NCBI RefSeq assembly: GCF_028765165.1
Contig: NZ_JARADB010000001.1
Span: 1,550,001 to 1,614,000 of the forward strand
Length of the DNA: 64,000 nucleotides
Reading direction: 5' to 3'
DNA from: Paenibacillus sp. MAHUQ-63
GTDB taxonomy: Bacteria; Bacillota; Bacilli; Paenibacillales; NBRC-103111
Shown here: piece by piece, positions 42,287 to 51,822 of the stretch
How positions within the stretch are numbered: the stretch's first letter is position 1
Layout: each line of letters opens with the position of its first letter
Program-made: the position numbers and the translations under genes
Notes under the pieces: generated by a model
What the model saw: only the letters and a program-made list of their open reading frames with translations
Database searches by the model: none
Told to the model about the DNA's origin: nothing

Positions 42287-43900
42287 TTACAGCTTCACGC
42301 GCAGCTCCTCCACCGAAACGCGCCGCGCGCCGTGCTTTCTCGGCTGCGCGGACTCGATCGACGGTGCCGACTCTCCCGCTTCCTGCATCTTGCGAATGAG
42401 CCGCTCCCGCAGATCGGCGGTTATGCCCTGGTACGGCTCCAGCCCGACCAAGTTGCACAGTTCGTGCGGGTCGGCCTGCAGGTCGTAGAGAAACTCCTCG
42501 GTATACGCTTCCGAGCCCTTGATCCGGTTGCCGTCCAAATGCGGCGCGCTTACGCTGTACTTCCAGCGCTTCGTCCGGATCGCCCGGCCGACCTGCGACT
42601 CGCTGATCTGGACGAGCACTTCCTCCGGCCAGTCCGCCCGTTCGCCGCGCAGCAGCGGCAGGATGGAACGGCCTTGCATATCCGTGGGAACCGGAATGCC
42701 TGCGGCATCCAGCAGCGTCGGCGGGATATCCACCAAGGAGACCAGCTCCTGCAAGCGGCCACCGGCTTGGAAGCAGCCGCCGGTCAGCGCGGTCGGCACA
42801 CGAATCGAGCTGTCATGGCAGGAGCGCTTGTACTCGCTGTTCCTCGTTTTGAAGTGACAGCCATGATCCGAAGTAAAGAGCACGATCGTGTCCTCCTCCA
42901 GCCCGAGGCTTCTCAGCGCGTCGAATAAGCGGCCAAGCGCTTCGTCGAGCCGCTTGATCATCCCGTAGTAGCCGCCTAGATGCTGGTGTGCCGTTCCTCC
43001 CAGCGCCGCCAAATCCGCCGGAACATACTTGCCGCTGTAACGTCCCTCGTACCCGATCGGTGCCGGATAGTTGTCGGCATGGTTCTGATGGTGCGGCTCG
43101 ATGTACGAGAGGAACAGGAAGAAAGGATCGTCCTGATGCCGGTCCACATACCGGATCGCCGCATCCGTCTGCGCATCCACCCGGTAGCCCGGCAGCTTAA
43201 CCGGTCTCTCGTCGTTGTCGTACATCACGGTGTCATACGCATCCGAGGAAAATTCCAGAATATTGGAAGCCAGCCAATAGTCATAGCCGCCTCGTTGATC
43301 CTGGGGAACAGGCTCACGGTCAGCCAAGTGCCACTTGCCGATATAGCCCGTTCGGTATCCGTGCTCCCGGAAGTAATGGGCCAGCGTCCGCGACTCCTGC
43401 GGCAGCGGAATGCCGTTCACGTAGCAGCCCGTTTCCGTGGCGTACTTCCCGGTCTGCAGGCTGGACCTCGCCGGACCGCATACCGGTTGACATGTGAACG
43501 AGTTGAAGACGTGCGTCCCCTCCATCGCCATGCGATCGAAGTTCGGCGTCAAATCGAGGGGGTTGCCATGCACCCCGGCCGTATCCCAGCGCTGCTGATC
43601 CGTGAAGAAGACGATGACATTCGGCTTCCTCCCCGTTGGTGTCTTGGTCTCAGTTTTGGTCCCCGCATTGGTATCAGTTTTGGTAACAGCTTTGGTCCCA
43701 GCTTTGGTCCCAGTTTCGGCCCCAGCCTGGCTCCCAGTCTCTGCCCCAGTCCCGGTCTGACTCTCCGCCTGCGCCTTCGAGCCCGTCTCTGCCTGCACCT
43801 CTGCCCTTCTCTCTCCGCCTGCCCCAGCTCTTAATTCCGCTTCCGAAACTGCTCCTATCCCTGCTTGCGATCCTGCGCCTCTCTCATCCCTGCCTGCCAT
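42287..43900 (-). CDS. Sulfatase with low-complexity N-terminal extension
   Basis: A 537-residue arylsulfatase-family hydrolase. The core starts at about residue 93 (NVIVFFTDQQRWD, with the metal Asp near 101). Cys141 in CGPARSSLQTG fits the C-x-P-x-R motif that is converted to formylglycine. GYIGKWHLADR and LFTSDHGCHF complete the active site. Residues 1-90 are an unusual extension rich in Gly, Thr, Ala, Glu and Lys (ETGTKAGTKAVTKTDT) with no signal peptide. GGAGGG precedes the ATG at a normal distance, so the extension is probably translated. It is the last gene of an ABC importer operon, 15 bases after the binding-protein gene, suggesting that a sulfated sugar or similar ester is imported and desulfated inside (inference). 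Confidence 0.88.
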   Translation of the reverse strand: MAGRDERGAGSQAGIGAVSEAELRAGAGGERRAEVQAETGSKAQAESQTGTGAETGSQAGAETGTKAGTKAVTKTDTNAGTKTETKTPTGRKPNVIVFFTDQQRWDTAGVHGNPLDLTPNFDRMAMEGTHVFNSFTCQPVCGPARSSLQTGKYATETGCYVNGIPLPQESRTLAHYFREHGYRTGYIGKWHLADREPVPQDQRGGYDYWLASNILEFSSDAYDTVMYDNDERPVKLPGYRVDAQTDAAIRYVDRHQDDPFFLFLSYIEPHHQNHADNYPAPIGYEGRYSGKYVPADLAALGGTAHQHLGGYYGMIKRLDEALGRLFDALRSLGLEEDTIVLFTSDHGCHFKTRNSEYKRSCHDSSIRVPTALTGGCFQAGGRLQELVSLVDIPPTLLDAAGIPVPTDMQGRSILPLLRGERADWPEEVLVQISESQVGRAIRTKRWKYSVSAPHLDGNRIKGSEAYTEEFLYDLQADPHELCNLVGLEPYQGITADLRERLIRKMQEAGESAPSIESAQPRKHGARRVSVEELRVKL

Positions 43901-43915
43901 CCGCGGTTTCCCTCC

Positions 43916-45496
43916 TTAGCCCTTCTTCCACAGCTCATTAGCTTGCTGTTCAATCTTCTGTCCGCCTTGCTGATAATACTTTTGTACGAACTCATCGAAC
44001 TTATCAATGGACCAGACGCCGGTGACAATCTTCACGAAGTACTCGGTCCACAGCTTCTTCTCCAGATCCGGGTAATCGAGCTCGGCAGGCACCGTTTTCC
44101 ATAGCGCGTTCTTCAGCAAATATTTCGAGGAAATATCGAGCGCCCCGCGAACGTCCTCGTTCGTCCAGCGGCGGTCCGTCACCTGAACGAAGCGGATCGG
44201 ATTCGAGAACCCTTTTTTATACAGCTCCGTATACGTGGATTTCTGCGTAATTAAGTTTTTGGCCGCATCGAAGGTATAGTCCACGTTCTCTTCCCCATAA
44301 GTCACCAGGTTGATCCCGCCGTTCGGCTCCTCGCTCACCGACCAATCCAGCATCTGCATCAATCTCTCCGGATCCTTGGCTTTGGCGCTGACGGCCCGCA
44401 AGCTGCCCCCGGCGAACGGATTCACTTCCGGCATGCCCTGCTTGCCTGTCGGCCCCACGGGAGGAGCGACCATCGTCAGCTTCGCCGTCGGCGTCGCTTT
44501 CACCAGCGCCTCAGGGATTTGATGCCCTTTGGGATCCACATGGAACACATCGCCTTCATAAGCGCCGATCTTGGAATTGACGATTCTGGATTCGCCCTGC
44601 TTGATCTCCATAACTAGGAATTCAGGGTCGATCAAGCCCTCTTTGTACCACGACTGCAAGAGGGCAAGCGCTTGCTTGGTTTCCGGCAGTACGAAGCTTT
44701 TCACAATTTTACCGTCCCTCTCCGTCCAGTACACCGGTCCTGTCGTCCCCGGCGAGACAAGGCTTATCCCGAAAGCGCCGAAAATGGAGCTGAACATGGA
44801 CATTTTGTTGCCGCCTAACCCGTAGGTATCCTTTTGCCCGTTTTTATCCGGATCGTTCATCGAGAAAGCCTTCAGCACATCGTGCAGCTCATCGAGCGTC
44901 TTCGGTTTCTTAAGGCCCAAGTTATCGAGCCAATCCTGCCGCAACAGCAAGCCGGAGACATTCGGGGAATTGAACGATTCCGCCCGAACCCCGTATGGAA
45001 TGGCATAGATTTTGCCGTCGAACTTAACGCCTTCCCAGCGCTCCTTCGGCACAACCTTCATTAAGTGCGGAGCCTTCGCCAACAGATCGTCGAGCGGCTT
45101 CACCAGCCCTTGATTGACATACTGCGCCAGCGTAGTCGAATCGACACTGAAATAATCCGGCAGCTCCCCGGAGGAAGCCAGCAGGTTCAGTTTGGTCTTG
45201 AACTCGTCTCCGGCAAGGAGACTGACCTTATAATCGACGCCTTGGATGCCTGCTTTCTCCATCTGGGCGATCACTTTGGCTTTGGCCTCCCCGCCATTTT
45301 CAGGATATTCAGGGATTCCCGCGTTCATGAAAATGTTAAACGTCACCGGGGACTTACTGCCGGCAGCCTTGCCGCTGTTATCCGCCCCCGTGCTGGAACT
45401 GCCCGCCGTTTCATTCTCGGCGCCGCAGCCTGCGAGAACAGCTCCCATCATACATGTGACACAGACCAACGATAGCATTTTGCTCATTTTTTTCAT
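43916..45496 (-). CDS. ABC importer substrate-binding lipoprotein (LipO-like)
   Basis: A 526-residue lipoprotein with signal peptide and lipobox VLAGC (Cys24), a Ser/Gly linker (30-48), and a large type 1 solute-binding fold (VTFNIFMNAGIPEYP at about 52, LPDYFSVDSTTLAQYVNQG, DGKIYAIPYG). Proteins of this length paired with LplB- and YtcP-type permeases are common in Paenibacillus and bind oligosaccharides. The substrate is unknown; the sulfatase immediately downstream points to a sulfated glycan or its fragments (inference). It follows the second permease by 26 bases. Confidence 0.9.
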   Translation of the reverse strand: MKKMSKMLSLVCVTCMMGAVLAGCGAENETAGSSSTGADNSGKAAGSKSPVTFNIFMNAGIPEYPENGGEAKAKVIAQMEKAGIQGVDYKVSLLAGDEFKTKLNLLASSGELPDYFSVDSTTLAQYVNQGLVKPLDDLLAKAPHLMKVVPKERWEGVKFDGKIYAIPYGVRAESFNSPNVSGLLLRQDWLDNLGLKKPKTLDELHDVLKAFSMNDPDKNGQKDTYGLGGNKMSMFSSIFGAFGISLVSPGTTGPVYWTERDGKIVKSFVLPETKQALALLQSWYKEGLIDPEFLVMEIKQGESRIVNSKIGAYEGDVFHVDPKGHQIPEALVKATPTAKLTMVAPPVGPTGKQGMPEVNPFAGGSLRAVSAKAKDPERLMQMLDWSVSEEPNGGINLVTYGEENVDYTFDAAKNLITQKSTYTELYKKGFSNPIRFVQVTDRRWTNEDVRGALDISSKYLLKNALWKTVPAELDYPDLEKKLWTEYFVKIVTGVWSIDKFDEFVQKYYQQGGQKIEQQANELWKKG

Positions 45497-45522
45497 CCTA
45501 AGACCCCTCCACTATTGTCATA

Positions 45523-46386
45523 TCAGGATTTGACGGAACCCAGCATCGTGCCTTTCATGAAATACTTCTGCAGGAACGGATAGACTGCGAGAATCGGAAT
45601 TATCGAGACAATAATCGTAGCCGCTACGGCGGATTCGGCGGAAAACACCGTGAATTGCCCGGACTCCGAAGCCGTCTGCTGACCCGCAATAATTTCCTTG
45701 ATCAGCAACGGGAGCGTGTACAATGACTTATCATTCAGGTAAATAAGCGCTTGCATGAAATTGTTCCACAGGGCAACGCATTCCCACAGGGCAATCGTCG
45801 CCAGTACAGGCTTGCATAACGGTAAAATAATCGTAAAAAAGATCCGCAGCGGGTTGGCTCCGTCCATCGTCGCCGACTCCTCGATCTCCTCCGGAATCGA
45901 ACGCATGAAGCTCTGCATCACGATGACGTTGAATGCCGAGATCAGTCCCGGGATCATGAGCGCCCACAGCGTGTTGATCATGCCCAAGCTTTTGACAAGC
46001 AAATACGTCGGGATCAAGCCGCCGCTGAACAGCATCGTGAAAATAATTAAGATCGTTAACAATTTCACGCCCGGAAGGCTCTTGCGGTTAAGCGGATACG
46101 CCGTCGTTGCCGTGAACAGCACGTGAAGAACGGTACCGGCTGCGGCTACAATGATGCTGTTGCGGTAGGCCAGCCAAATAAAGCTCGAGGACAGCACCTG
46201 GCCATAAGCGTCAAGGCTGAACCCCCTCGGCCATAAGAACAGGCCGCCTCTCATCGCCAAGGACGACGTACTCAGCGAAATCGATATTTCGTGCCATAAG
46301 GGATAAAACGTCACGGCACTAAGGATTAGGAGAAACCCATAATTGCACCATTCAAATAGGCGTTCCCCCATGCTTTTCTTGATCAT
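45523..46386 (-). CDS. Carbohydrate ABC permease (YtcP-like)
   Basis: A 287-residue permease of the MalG group with six membrane helices. The cytoplasmic EAA loop reads EEIEESATMDGANPLRIFFT (about 165-184), where the ATPase docks. The N-terminal GERLFEWCNYGFLLILSAVT and C-terminal YPFLQKYFMKGTMLGSVKS match YtcP-type permeases. It lies 16 bases after the first permease. No ATPase gene is in the operon; such systems in Firmicutes share a common MsmX-type ATPase encoded elsewhere. Confidence 0.92.
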   Translation of the reverse strand: MIKKSMGERLFEWCNYGFLLILSAVTFYPLWHEISISLSTSSLAMRGGLFLWPRGFSLDAYGQVLSSSFIWLAYRNSIIVAAAGTVLHVLFTATTAYPLNRKSLPGVKLLTILIIFTMLFSGGLIPTYLLVKSLGMINTLWALMIPGLISAFNVIVMQSFMRSIPEEIEESATMDGANPLRIFFTIILPLCKPVLATIALWECVALWNNFMQALIYLNDKSLYTLPLLIKEIIAGQQTASESGQFTVFSAESAVAATIIVSIIPILAVYPFLQKYFMKGTMLGSVKS

Positions 46387-46402
46387 GCCACTCCCCCTCC
46401 CC

Positions 46403-47353
46403 TTACCAAAGTCCTCGTTCGCCCATTCGTCTGACGAGCCAATTCGTAAATATCAGCAGCAAGAGCCCTACTGCCGATTGGAACAGTCCTGCTGCTGCAG
46501 CAAAGGAATATCTGCCCATCGTTAACCCGACGCGGTACACATAAGTGTCCAGAATATCGGATACGCCATATACGAGCGGATTGTACAGAATAAATACTTG
46601 ATCGAACCCTGCGTTGAGGATTTGGCCGGTCCGCAAAATGAGCAGAACAACGATCGTAGACGTAATGCACGGCAGCGTAATATGGCGAACGAGCTGGAAG
46701 CGGTTAGCTCCATCCATCCGTGCCGCTTCATACAGGTCCGGATTGACGCCGGCAATCGCCGCCAAGTAAATAACCGTTCCCCAGCCCACCTCTTTCCACA
46801 TCTCCGTACCGACTAGGAATCCCCGGAATACCTCCGGATTCATGAGCGGAGACGTCGAGAGTCCCAGAAGCTTCAACAGCCCTGTGTCCACGGAAAATAC
46901 GGAGAACAGGATCCCGCCCAATACTACCCAGGATACGAAATGCGGGAAATAGACGATGGTCTGAATGATCCGCTTGAAAGCGCCGTTCAGAACCTCATTG
47001 AGCAGCAAGGCCAGAATGATCGGTGCCGGGAAATTAAATAGCAGCTTATAGAAGCTGATGATAACCGTATTCCGCAGCGCGACCCAGAAATCCGGCGACT
47101 CGAACAGAATGCGGAACCATTTCAGCCCTGCCCAAGGGCTTGTGAACATGCTGCCGGCAATTTTGAAATCTTGAAAAGCGATCATGACTCCGCCCATCGG
47201 GATGTACTTGAAAATGACGAAATAAATGATCCCGGGCAGCAGCAATAAATAGTAATACTTGTGTTTATGAAACCCTCTCAGGAATGCCGATGATTTGGCA
47301 TGCGCCGCCGGAGCGATCCCCGTACGTACCGAAGCCTTGACCGATTTATCCAA
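46403..47353 (-). CDS. Carbohydrate ABC permease (LplB-like)
   Basis: A 316-residue permease of the MalF group with six helices. The EAA loop is PDLYEAARMDGANRFQLVRH (about 218-237). KHKYYYLLLLPGIIYFVIFK and IPMGGVMIAFQDFK at the N-terminus are the LplB signature. It is the first gene of the operon permease-permease-lipoprotein-sulfatase and has GGAGGAG before its start. A cre-like element lies 41 bases upstream. Confidence 0.92.
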   Translation of the reverse strand: MDKSVKASVRTGIAPAAHAKSSAFLRGFHKHKYYYLLLLPGIIYFVIFKYIPMGGVMIAFQDFKIAGSMFTSPWAGLKWFRILFESPDFWVALRNTVIISFYKLLFNFPAPIILALLLNEVLNGAFKRIIQTIVYFPHFVSWVVLGGILFSVFSVDTGLLKLLGLSTSPLMNPEVFRGFLVGTEMWKEVGWGTVIYLAAIAGVNPDLYEAARMDGANRFQLVRHITLPCITSTIVVLLILRTGQILNAGFDQVFILYNPLVYGVSDILDTYVYRVGLTMGRYSFAAAAGLFQSAVGLLLLIFTNWLVRRMGERGLW

Positions 47354-47393
47354 ATAGCGTCTCCTCCTTTCGCCGAAGCGTTACACATGTTGT

Positions 47394-47407
47394 TGTGTAC
47401 GCTTTCA
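47394..47407 (-). promoter_or_regulatory. cre-like site before sulfatase/ABC operon
   Basis: On the minus strand TGAAAGCGTACACA matches the CcpA cre consensus TGNNARCGNWWWCA at all but one position. It suggests catabolite repression of the importer operon. Confidence 0.5.
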
Positions 47408-47431
47408 TCCTAGCCGGGAAAGGGAATGAAA

Positions 47432-47465
47432 AAAATCCTCAGTTTGCAATAAACATGAGGATTTT
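47432..47465 (-). terminator. Terminator between AraC gene and ABC operon
   Basis: AAAATCCTCA pairs with TGAGGATTTT, followed by TTTTTTTC on the minus strand. The AraC gene and the importer operon are therefore separate transcripts. Confidence 0.85.
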
Positions 47466-47515
47466 ATGATCATTGCACGCCGGATGTTATAAATTTCGCA
47501 TTGATATCAGTTTTT

Positions 47516-49735
47516 CTAGATCGTTTTGCGGTATTCACCGGGTGTCATGCCTTCGTATTTTTTGAAGAACCGGATAAAGCTCTGCACATCGTTATAGCCA
47601 ACGGCCTGACTGATTTCATGGAGCGAATCGCTTCGGCTGCTTAATAGCTCCTTGCTTTTCTTAATGCGGTATTCGGTGAGGAATTCGAGCATCGACTTGC
47701 CCGTCTCCGCCTTGAACGTGCGGCTCAGATGGCCGCTGCTCACTCCGATATGATCGGCAATGTCGGTGATGGAAATATTGCGGGCATATTGCTCTTCCAT
47801 ATATGCGATCGTCTTGGACACATACAGATTCGTGACCTGCTTGTCCTGCAGACCTTCCAGGAAAGCGATGATTTTATGGATGTGCGTAATCATGAACTGA
47901 TGCAGTTGATCGTTATTCTGACATTCATGCAATTTGAATATATCCACTTCCTCGTTCAAGCTGCCGATATCGTGGCCTTCCTTCAGCAGTTCATTCAAGA
48001 CGGAGCTCATCAGCACGACGATCATGCCCTGCAGCTTCTCCAGCGGATACTTTGACTTGTATAAATATTGTTCAAATAAATCGGCCACGCACTGGACCGC
48101 TTTCTCCCGGTTCATCGAGGTCACGGAGTGAATCAGCTGCTTCTGCAGCGACATAGGATACACGAACTTCAGCTCGCTCTGGTGATCCTCAATGAATACG
48201 ACATCGCCCCTGGTGATGACCGCTTTATAATTCAGAATTCGGCGGGTCTGCTCGTAGGCGGCGTGAAGGCGGTCGGCCGCTCCCAAGCCGCTGACGACCA
48301 ATTGCAGCGACACCTGCAGCTGTCCTTGCAGAGCGGCGTTCATGTCGGCGCAACCGCGCTGAATCAGCTCCCGCAGCTCGCCGTCCCAGCGGCTTCTAGG
48401 CAAATTCACGATAAAGCCGAGTCTGCTGCCGTCCAGCATGGTGCCTTCCACGGGCAAGTAACGCTTGAGCGTCTCCGACACCATGCTGTAGATGACGAGC
48501 TTGCGCTGCGGATCTTCGGCATCCTCTTGCGTCAAGGGATCGACCACCGCCACGATGACGGCATAATACGGCTCGTGGAACGTAAGGCCCACCTGCTCCA
48601 ATCGGGCCGGAATCGTACTTTTGTCCGTCATATTATTGCGTAGAATGTCCGAGATGAGATGAGCCTTCATCATCGGCTCGTTCTGTTTGATCGTATCCAT
48701 CATGGAGGAGATCGCCCCGCTCACGACGGAGTATTCGTCGGCCGCATGCTTATTGTCCCCGGAGCCGGAGAGCGCTTCAATAATTTTCTTCCACGGATTA
48801 TACATCTTCACGGCAAAGGCGTACGCTACGGCCAGTCCGATAAAGAAAACCGCAAGGACAATGAGCAGGAGCTTGGACATTTTCTCGTACAGCCGTTCTT
48901 TGTAATGGACATAGGGAATTAAGTTCACGATCGTCCAACCGTTGCCTTTGACAGCTTGGGTATGGGCGAAATAGGCGGTCTCTCCGATTTGAATTTTCTG
49001 CAGGGTATCCGAAGCTGTAGCTGCGTTCGCTGCCAGAAGCTTGTTAATCGCCTCATTCTCTTCGTTGCTGAATTGGGAAATGACATGCGCATTACTGTCC
49101 ACGATGAAAATCCGCTGATCGCCGCCGCTGTTCATGTTATAGATGGTGCTCAGAAACAGCGCTTTCGGGATGTTGATGACGAGCGTGCCGAGCGGCTTGG
49201 CTGCCGTGACGGGGATCGACTTGTAGAACGTCAGATCGTTCTCCCTTACTTGATACCAGAACGTTGCACCGCTATGCAGCTTAATCTGCTCCAATGCCTC
49301 TTTATCGTAGAAAGCGCCTGCGTCGAACAACCCCTCATTCGAAGTCATAAACCGGCCGTTCAGCGCCATGTAAATGTATACGGAGGAGAACAGCTTATTC
49401 GAAACGACCTGCGTACGAAGCTGCTCTTTCAGTTGATAGTAGTCGTACATGTTAAAAGCGGACGGATCCTGCAGCATCGTGTTCATATTCGGCAGAAACG
49501 ACAGCTGCAAGGAGAAATAGCTGATTTGATCGATAAGCGTCTCTATATTTTTGGAAACGCGCTGTACACTGCTGTCGGAGGATTGCTCCAGTTGGGACGT
49601 CAAATCTTCACTAATCGTATAAGAGTATACGGATACAATCATTAGCGTAGGGATCAGCACGGTTATGAAATACGAAAGCAGCTGCTTGCGAAATAAGGAA
49701 CGGTTAAAAAACGGCCTGTATGTAAACCCTTTCAA
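47516..49735 (-). CDS. Membrane-bound AraC-family sensor-regulator
   Basis: A 739-residue one-component regulator. Helix 1 (about 17-37) and helix 2 (about 288-310) enclose an extracellular Cache-like sensor domain (40-285). The cytoplasmic middle is weakly conserved. The last 100 residues are two AraC helix-turn-helix motifs: ISITDIADHIGVSSGHLSRT and the second with SRSDSLHEISQAVGYNDVQS followed by FIRFFKKYEGMTPGEYRK. This design (YesN/YtrA-like hybrids) is typical of Paenibacillus glycan loci and senses the transported sugar or its binding protein outside the cell. It lies immediately upstream of the importer operon, which it probably activates (inference). Confidence 0.9.
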   Translation of the reverse strand: MKGFTYRPFFNRSLFRKQLLSYFITVLIPTLMIVSVYSYTISEDLTSQLEQSSDSSVQRVSKNIETLIDQISYFSLQLSFLPNMNTMLQDPSAFNMYDYYQLKEQLRTQVVSNKLFSSVYIYMALNGRFMTSNEGLFDAGAFYDKEALEQIKLHSGATFWYQVRENDLTFYKSIPVTAAKPLGTLVINIPKALFLSTIYNMNSGGDQRIFIVDSNAHVISQFSNEENEAINKLLAANAATASDTLQKIQIGETAYFAHTQAVKGNGWTIVNLIPYVHYKERLYEKMSKLLLIVLAVFFIGLAVAYAFAVKMYNPWKKIIEALSGSGDNKHAADEYSVVSGAISSMMDTIKQNEPMMKAHLISDILRNNMTDKSTIPARLEQVGLTFHEPYYAVIVAVVDPLTQEDAEDPQRKLVIYSMVSETLKRYLPVEGTMLDGSRLGFIVNLPRSRWDGELRELIQRGCADMNAALQGQLQVSLQLVVSGLGAADRLHAAYEQTRRILNYKAVITRGDVVFIEDHQSELKFVYPMSLQKQLIHSVTSMNREKAVQCVADLFEQYLYKSKYPLEKLQGMIVVLMSSVLNELLKEGHDIGSLNEEVDIFKLHECQNNDQLHQFMITHIHKIIAFLEGLQDKQVTNLYVSKTIAYMEEQYARNISITDIADHIGVSSGHLSRTFKAETGKSMLEFLTEYRIKKSKELLSSRSDSLHEISQAVGYNDVQSFIRFFKKYEGMTPGEYRKTI

Positions 49736-49832
49736 GAATGTCCCTCCCTTTGGTCATCTGATCTTCCGCAGATAGTTTATCTTAGTCAATAAACGCTTCT
49801 ACTGTCAATAAGGCATTGCTTCAGACAAAGAA

Positions 49833-49870
49833 AGCGCCTGCTCTCCGAACGAGTCGGCGAACATGGCGCT
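49833..49870 (-). terminator. Terminator of M48 peptidase gene
   Basis: AGCGCC pairs with GGCGCT enclosing a partly paired stem, and TTTCTTTG follows on the minus strand. It overlaps the peptidase stop codon. Confidence 0.6.
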
Positions 49871-51113
49871 ATTCGAACTGTTTGAAATACATGATCCGCT
49901 CCGCAATCTCCGGATGCGAGCCGCGAAACCACTGAACGAGCTTGGGCTGCGCCACGGGGGAGAGATTTTCTATCGCAATCTGCTGAAACGCGCGGATGGC
50001 TGCATCGCCGTCTCCGGTCATACGCATCGCGTAGACGTCCGCCCTATGCTCGAGCACCCGGGAGAAGGCGTTCTGCGCCGGAGCGGAGATGAAGCCCATC
50101 AGCGTCATGAGCAGCAGCAGCACAGGCAATGCGGCGAGATCGTTCTCGCCCCGGATGCCCCATTTGGCGCCCCAACGTCTCAGGAAGAAGCGGTAGGCGT
50201 GGAAGGCGAGCCACAGGCCTAACAAACTGAGCGCGATCCCGTAGGCGAGCCCGAGATAGATGTGCTTCTCCACATAATGTCCCATCTCGTGCGCCATCAC
50301 GGTCAATATCTCATCCGACTGCAGCTTCTTCAGTGTCGTATCCCACAGCACGATGCGGGCGTTCCCGCCGATTCCGTTCACATAAGCGTTAATCGCAGCG
50401 GTCCGCTCGGACATATTCACTTCATACACTTGATCGGCCGGGATGTGCGACTCGGCGGCAAGCCGGAGAATTTGCGCTTTGAGCTCCTGATCCTGGAGCG
50501 GCTTGAAATCGTTGTAAAGCGGATCGAGCACAACAGGCTGAATGAACGTGACGAATACAATGAGCGGAACGGACAGCAGCCAGAACCAGAACCACCAGCG
50601 GTTGGGGCTCCATTGCACGACAGCTCTGAACAGCCAAACCAGTAGGATGGTCCCCAGGCTGCCAATCAGATAATCTTTGGCTTGGTCGCTGAGGAACATG
50701 GCCGGCGTCTCCGTGGATAACCCGTAGGCTTGATCGACTTTGAACAGAAACACATCCACCGGCAGGAAGAGCACGTCCATCAGCAGCGTGAACAACAGCA
50801 CAAATACGGTGAGCTGCAGCAAGGAAGCGCGGAAGAGCTTCTCCGCCAGACTCCGAATTCGCACAGCCACGCCCAGGAACAGCAGGATCAGTCCGATTTG
50901 CAGCGGTGCGCTTAAGAAATAGGCCAAGGAGCGGATGCGGGATAACGACTCGGCTTTCGCCATTTGCTGGTGTGTCATGAACGTATGCGGGTCTGCGCTC
51001 GTGCCGATGAGGTCATTCGGAATTCGGAACAGATCTCCTTGGAGCAAATACACGATCATCCCCAACGCATACAGGCCGAAGGCTGCGCCAAGCAGCAGAT
51101 AGAGCCGTTTCAT
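49869..51113 (-). CDS. M48 family (Ste24-like) membrane metalloprotease
   Basis: A 414-residue membrane zinc protease. The N-terminal CAAX-protease-type domain has about five helices (1-195). The zinc site is HEMGH at 275-279, with the third ligand Glu in the later EHRADVYAM segment (about 355). The conserved NAYVNGIGGNARIVLWDTT before the zinc site is the M48B signature. Bacterial relatives do membrane protein quality control. It starts one base after the stop of the small upstream gene, so both are co-transcribed. Confidence 0.92.
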   Translation of the reverse strand: MKRLYLLLGAAFGLYALGMIVYLLQGDLFRIPNDLIGTSADPHTFMTHQQMAKAESLSRIRSLAYFLSAPLQIGLILLFLGVAVRIRSLAEKLFRASLLQLTVFVLLFTLLMDVLFLPVDVFLFKVDQAYGLSTETPAMFLSDQAKDYLIGSLGTILLVWLFRAVVQWSPNRWWFWFWLLSVPLIVFVTFIQPVVLDPLYNDFKPLQDQELKAQILRLAAESHIPADQVYEVNMSERTAAINAYVNGIGGNARIVLWDTTLKKLQSDEILTVMAHEMGHYVEKHIYLGLAYGIALSLLGLWLAFHAYRFFLRRWGAKWGIRGENDLAALPVLLLLMTLMGFISAPAQNAFSRVLEHRADVYAMRMTGDGDAAIRAFQQIAIENLSPVAQPKLVQWFRGSHPEIAERIMYFKQFE

Positions 51114-51114
51114 T

Positions 51115-51615
51115 TCATCCCCCGCTCCCTACATCATTCAGATTAATTAACAACCAGTCCGGTGTGAAATCTCTGGACAACAGCCACACCTGCGTAAACA
51201 ATCCCTTGGGCTGCACCAGCTTATGCTTATGGCTAAGCACATCGGACATGCCGAAGAGCAAGGAGACATTCCGGATAAGCAGCATACAAGGATACTCATG
51301 CGAGTAATCCTGGAACTTCAGCTCCTTAATCGCAATCCGGTCATTAATGACCTTAATGAAGTTGTCGATCACCTCGGAGCCCGGCTTCGTCAGCTCGGAA
51401 CGCGACATCATGAGCCTGGCCTCCTCCGTATCGTAGAACAGATGCGTCACTTCCAGCCCCACAGGCTGAGCATCCGCGCCCTCCAGGAGCGCATCGGGCT
51501 TCTCCTGCTGTCTGATCATCCGCAGCGGCACATCGTTATTGAGATTGTATACTTCCAGGAAAATATCAATCGCAGCTTGTTCCAGCGCTTTTTTCTCATC
51601 TTCATGATTATTCAT
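51115..51615 (-). CDS. Hypothetical protein, possible PD-(D/E)XK-like fold
   Basis: A 166-residue soluble protein of no recognised family. The segment EKPDALLEGADAQPVGLEVTHL (about 38-60, split: EKPDALLEG then VGLEVTHLF) has Asp followed about 15 residues later by Glu-x-Thr in a beta strand, resembling the D...E-x-T variant of the restriction-endonuclease fold. Downstream strands PCMLLIRNVSL and WLLINLND fit an alpha/beta core. It is one base before the M48 peptidase gene. The function is unknown; the nuclease-like reading is tentative. Confidence 0.7.
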   Translation of the reverse strand: MNNHEDEKKALEQAAIDIFLEVYNLNNDVPLRMIRQQEKPDALLEGADAQPVGLEVTHLFYDTEEARLMMSRSELTKPGSEVIDNFIKVINDRIAIKELKFQDYSHEYPCMLLIRNVSLLFGMSDVLSHKHKLVQPKGLFTQVWLLSRDFTPDWLLINLNDVGSGG

Positions 51616-51776
51616 AAGCTTCCCTCATATCCGTTAAGCCGGTATTATCTACCATTTTACCCTATTCTATGAGAGGATGCCCCACGCGGTTATCATTATT
51701 TGCGCACAAGCCCCGCGCGATTCTCCCGCCTTCCTACCCTATGCGGCTTGACCGCGCTTGTATGACAGCGAAAAAA

Positions 51777-51817
51777 AGCACGAACGTCCGCTCCTGCTCC
51801 GGAGCTGCGTTCATGCT
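51777..51817 (-). terminator. Terminator of IF-3-like gene
   Basis: AGCATGAACG and CGTTCGTGCT pair with an inner CTCCGGAG palindrome, followed on the minus strand by TTTTTTTC. It ends 6 bases past the gene. Confidence 0.85.
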
Positions 51818-51822
51818 TGCTG

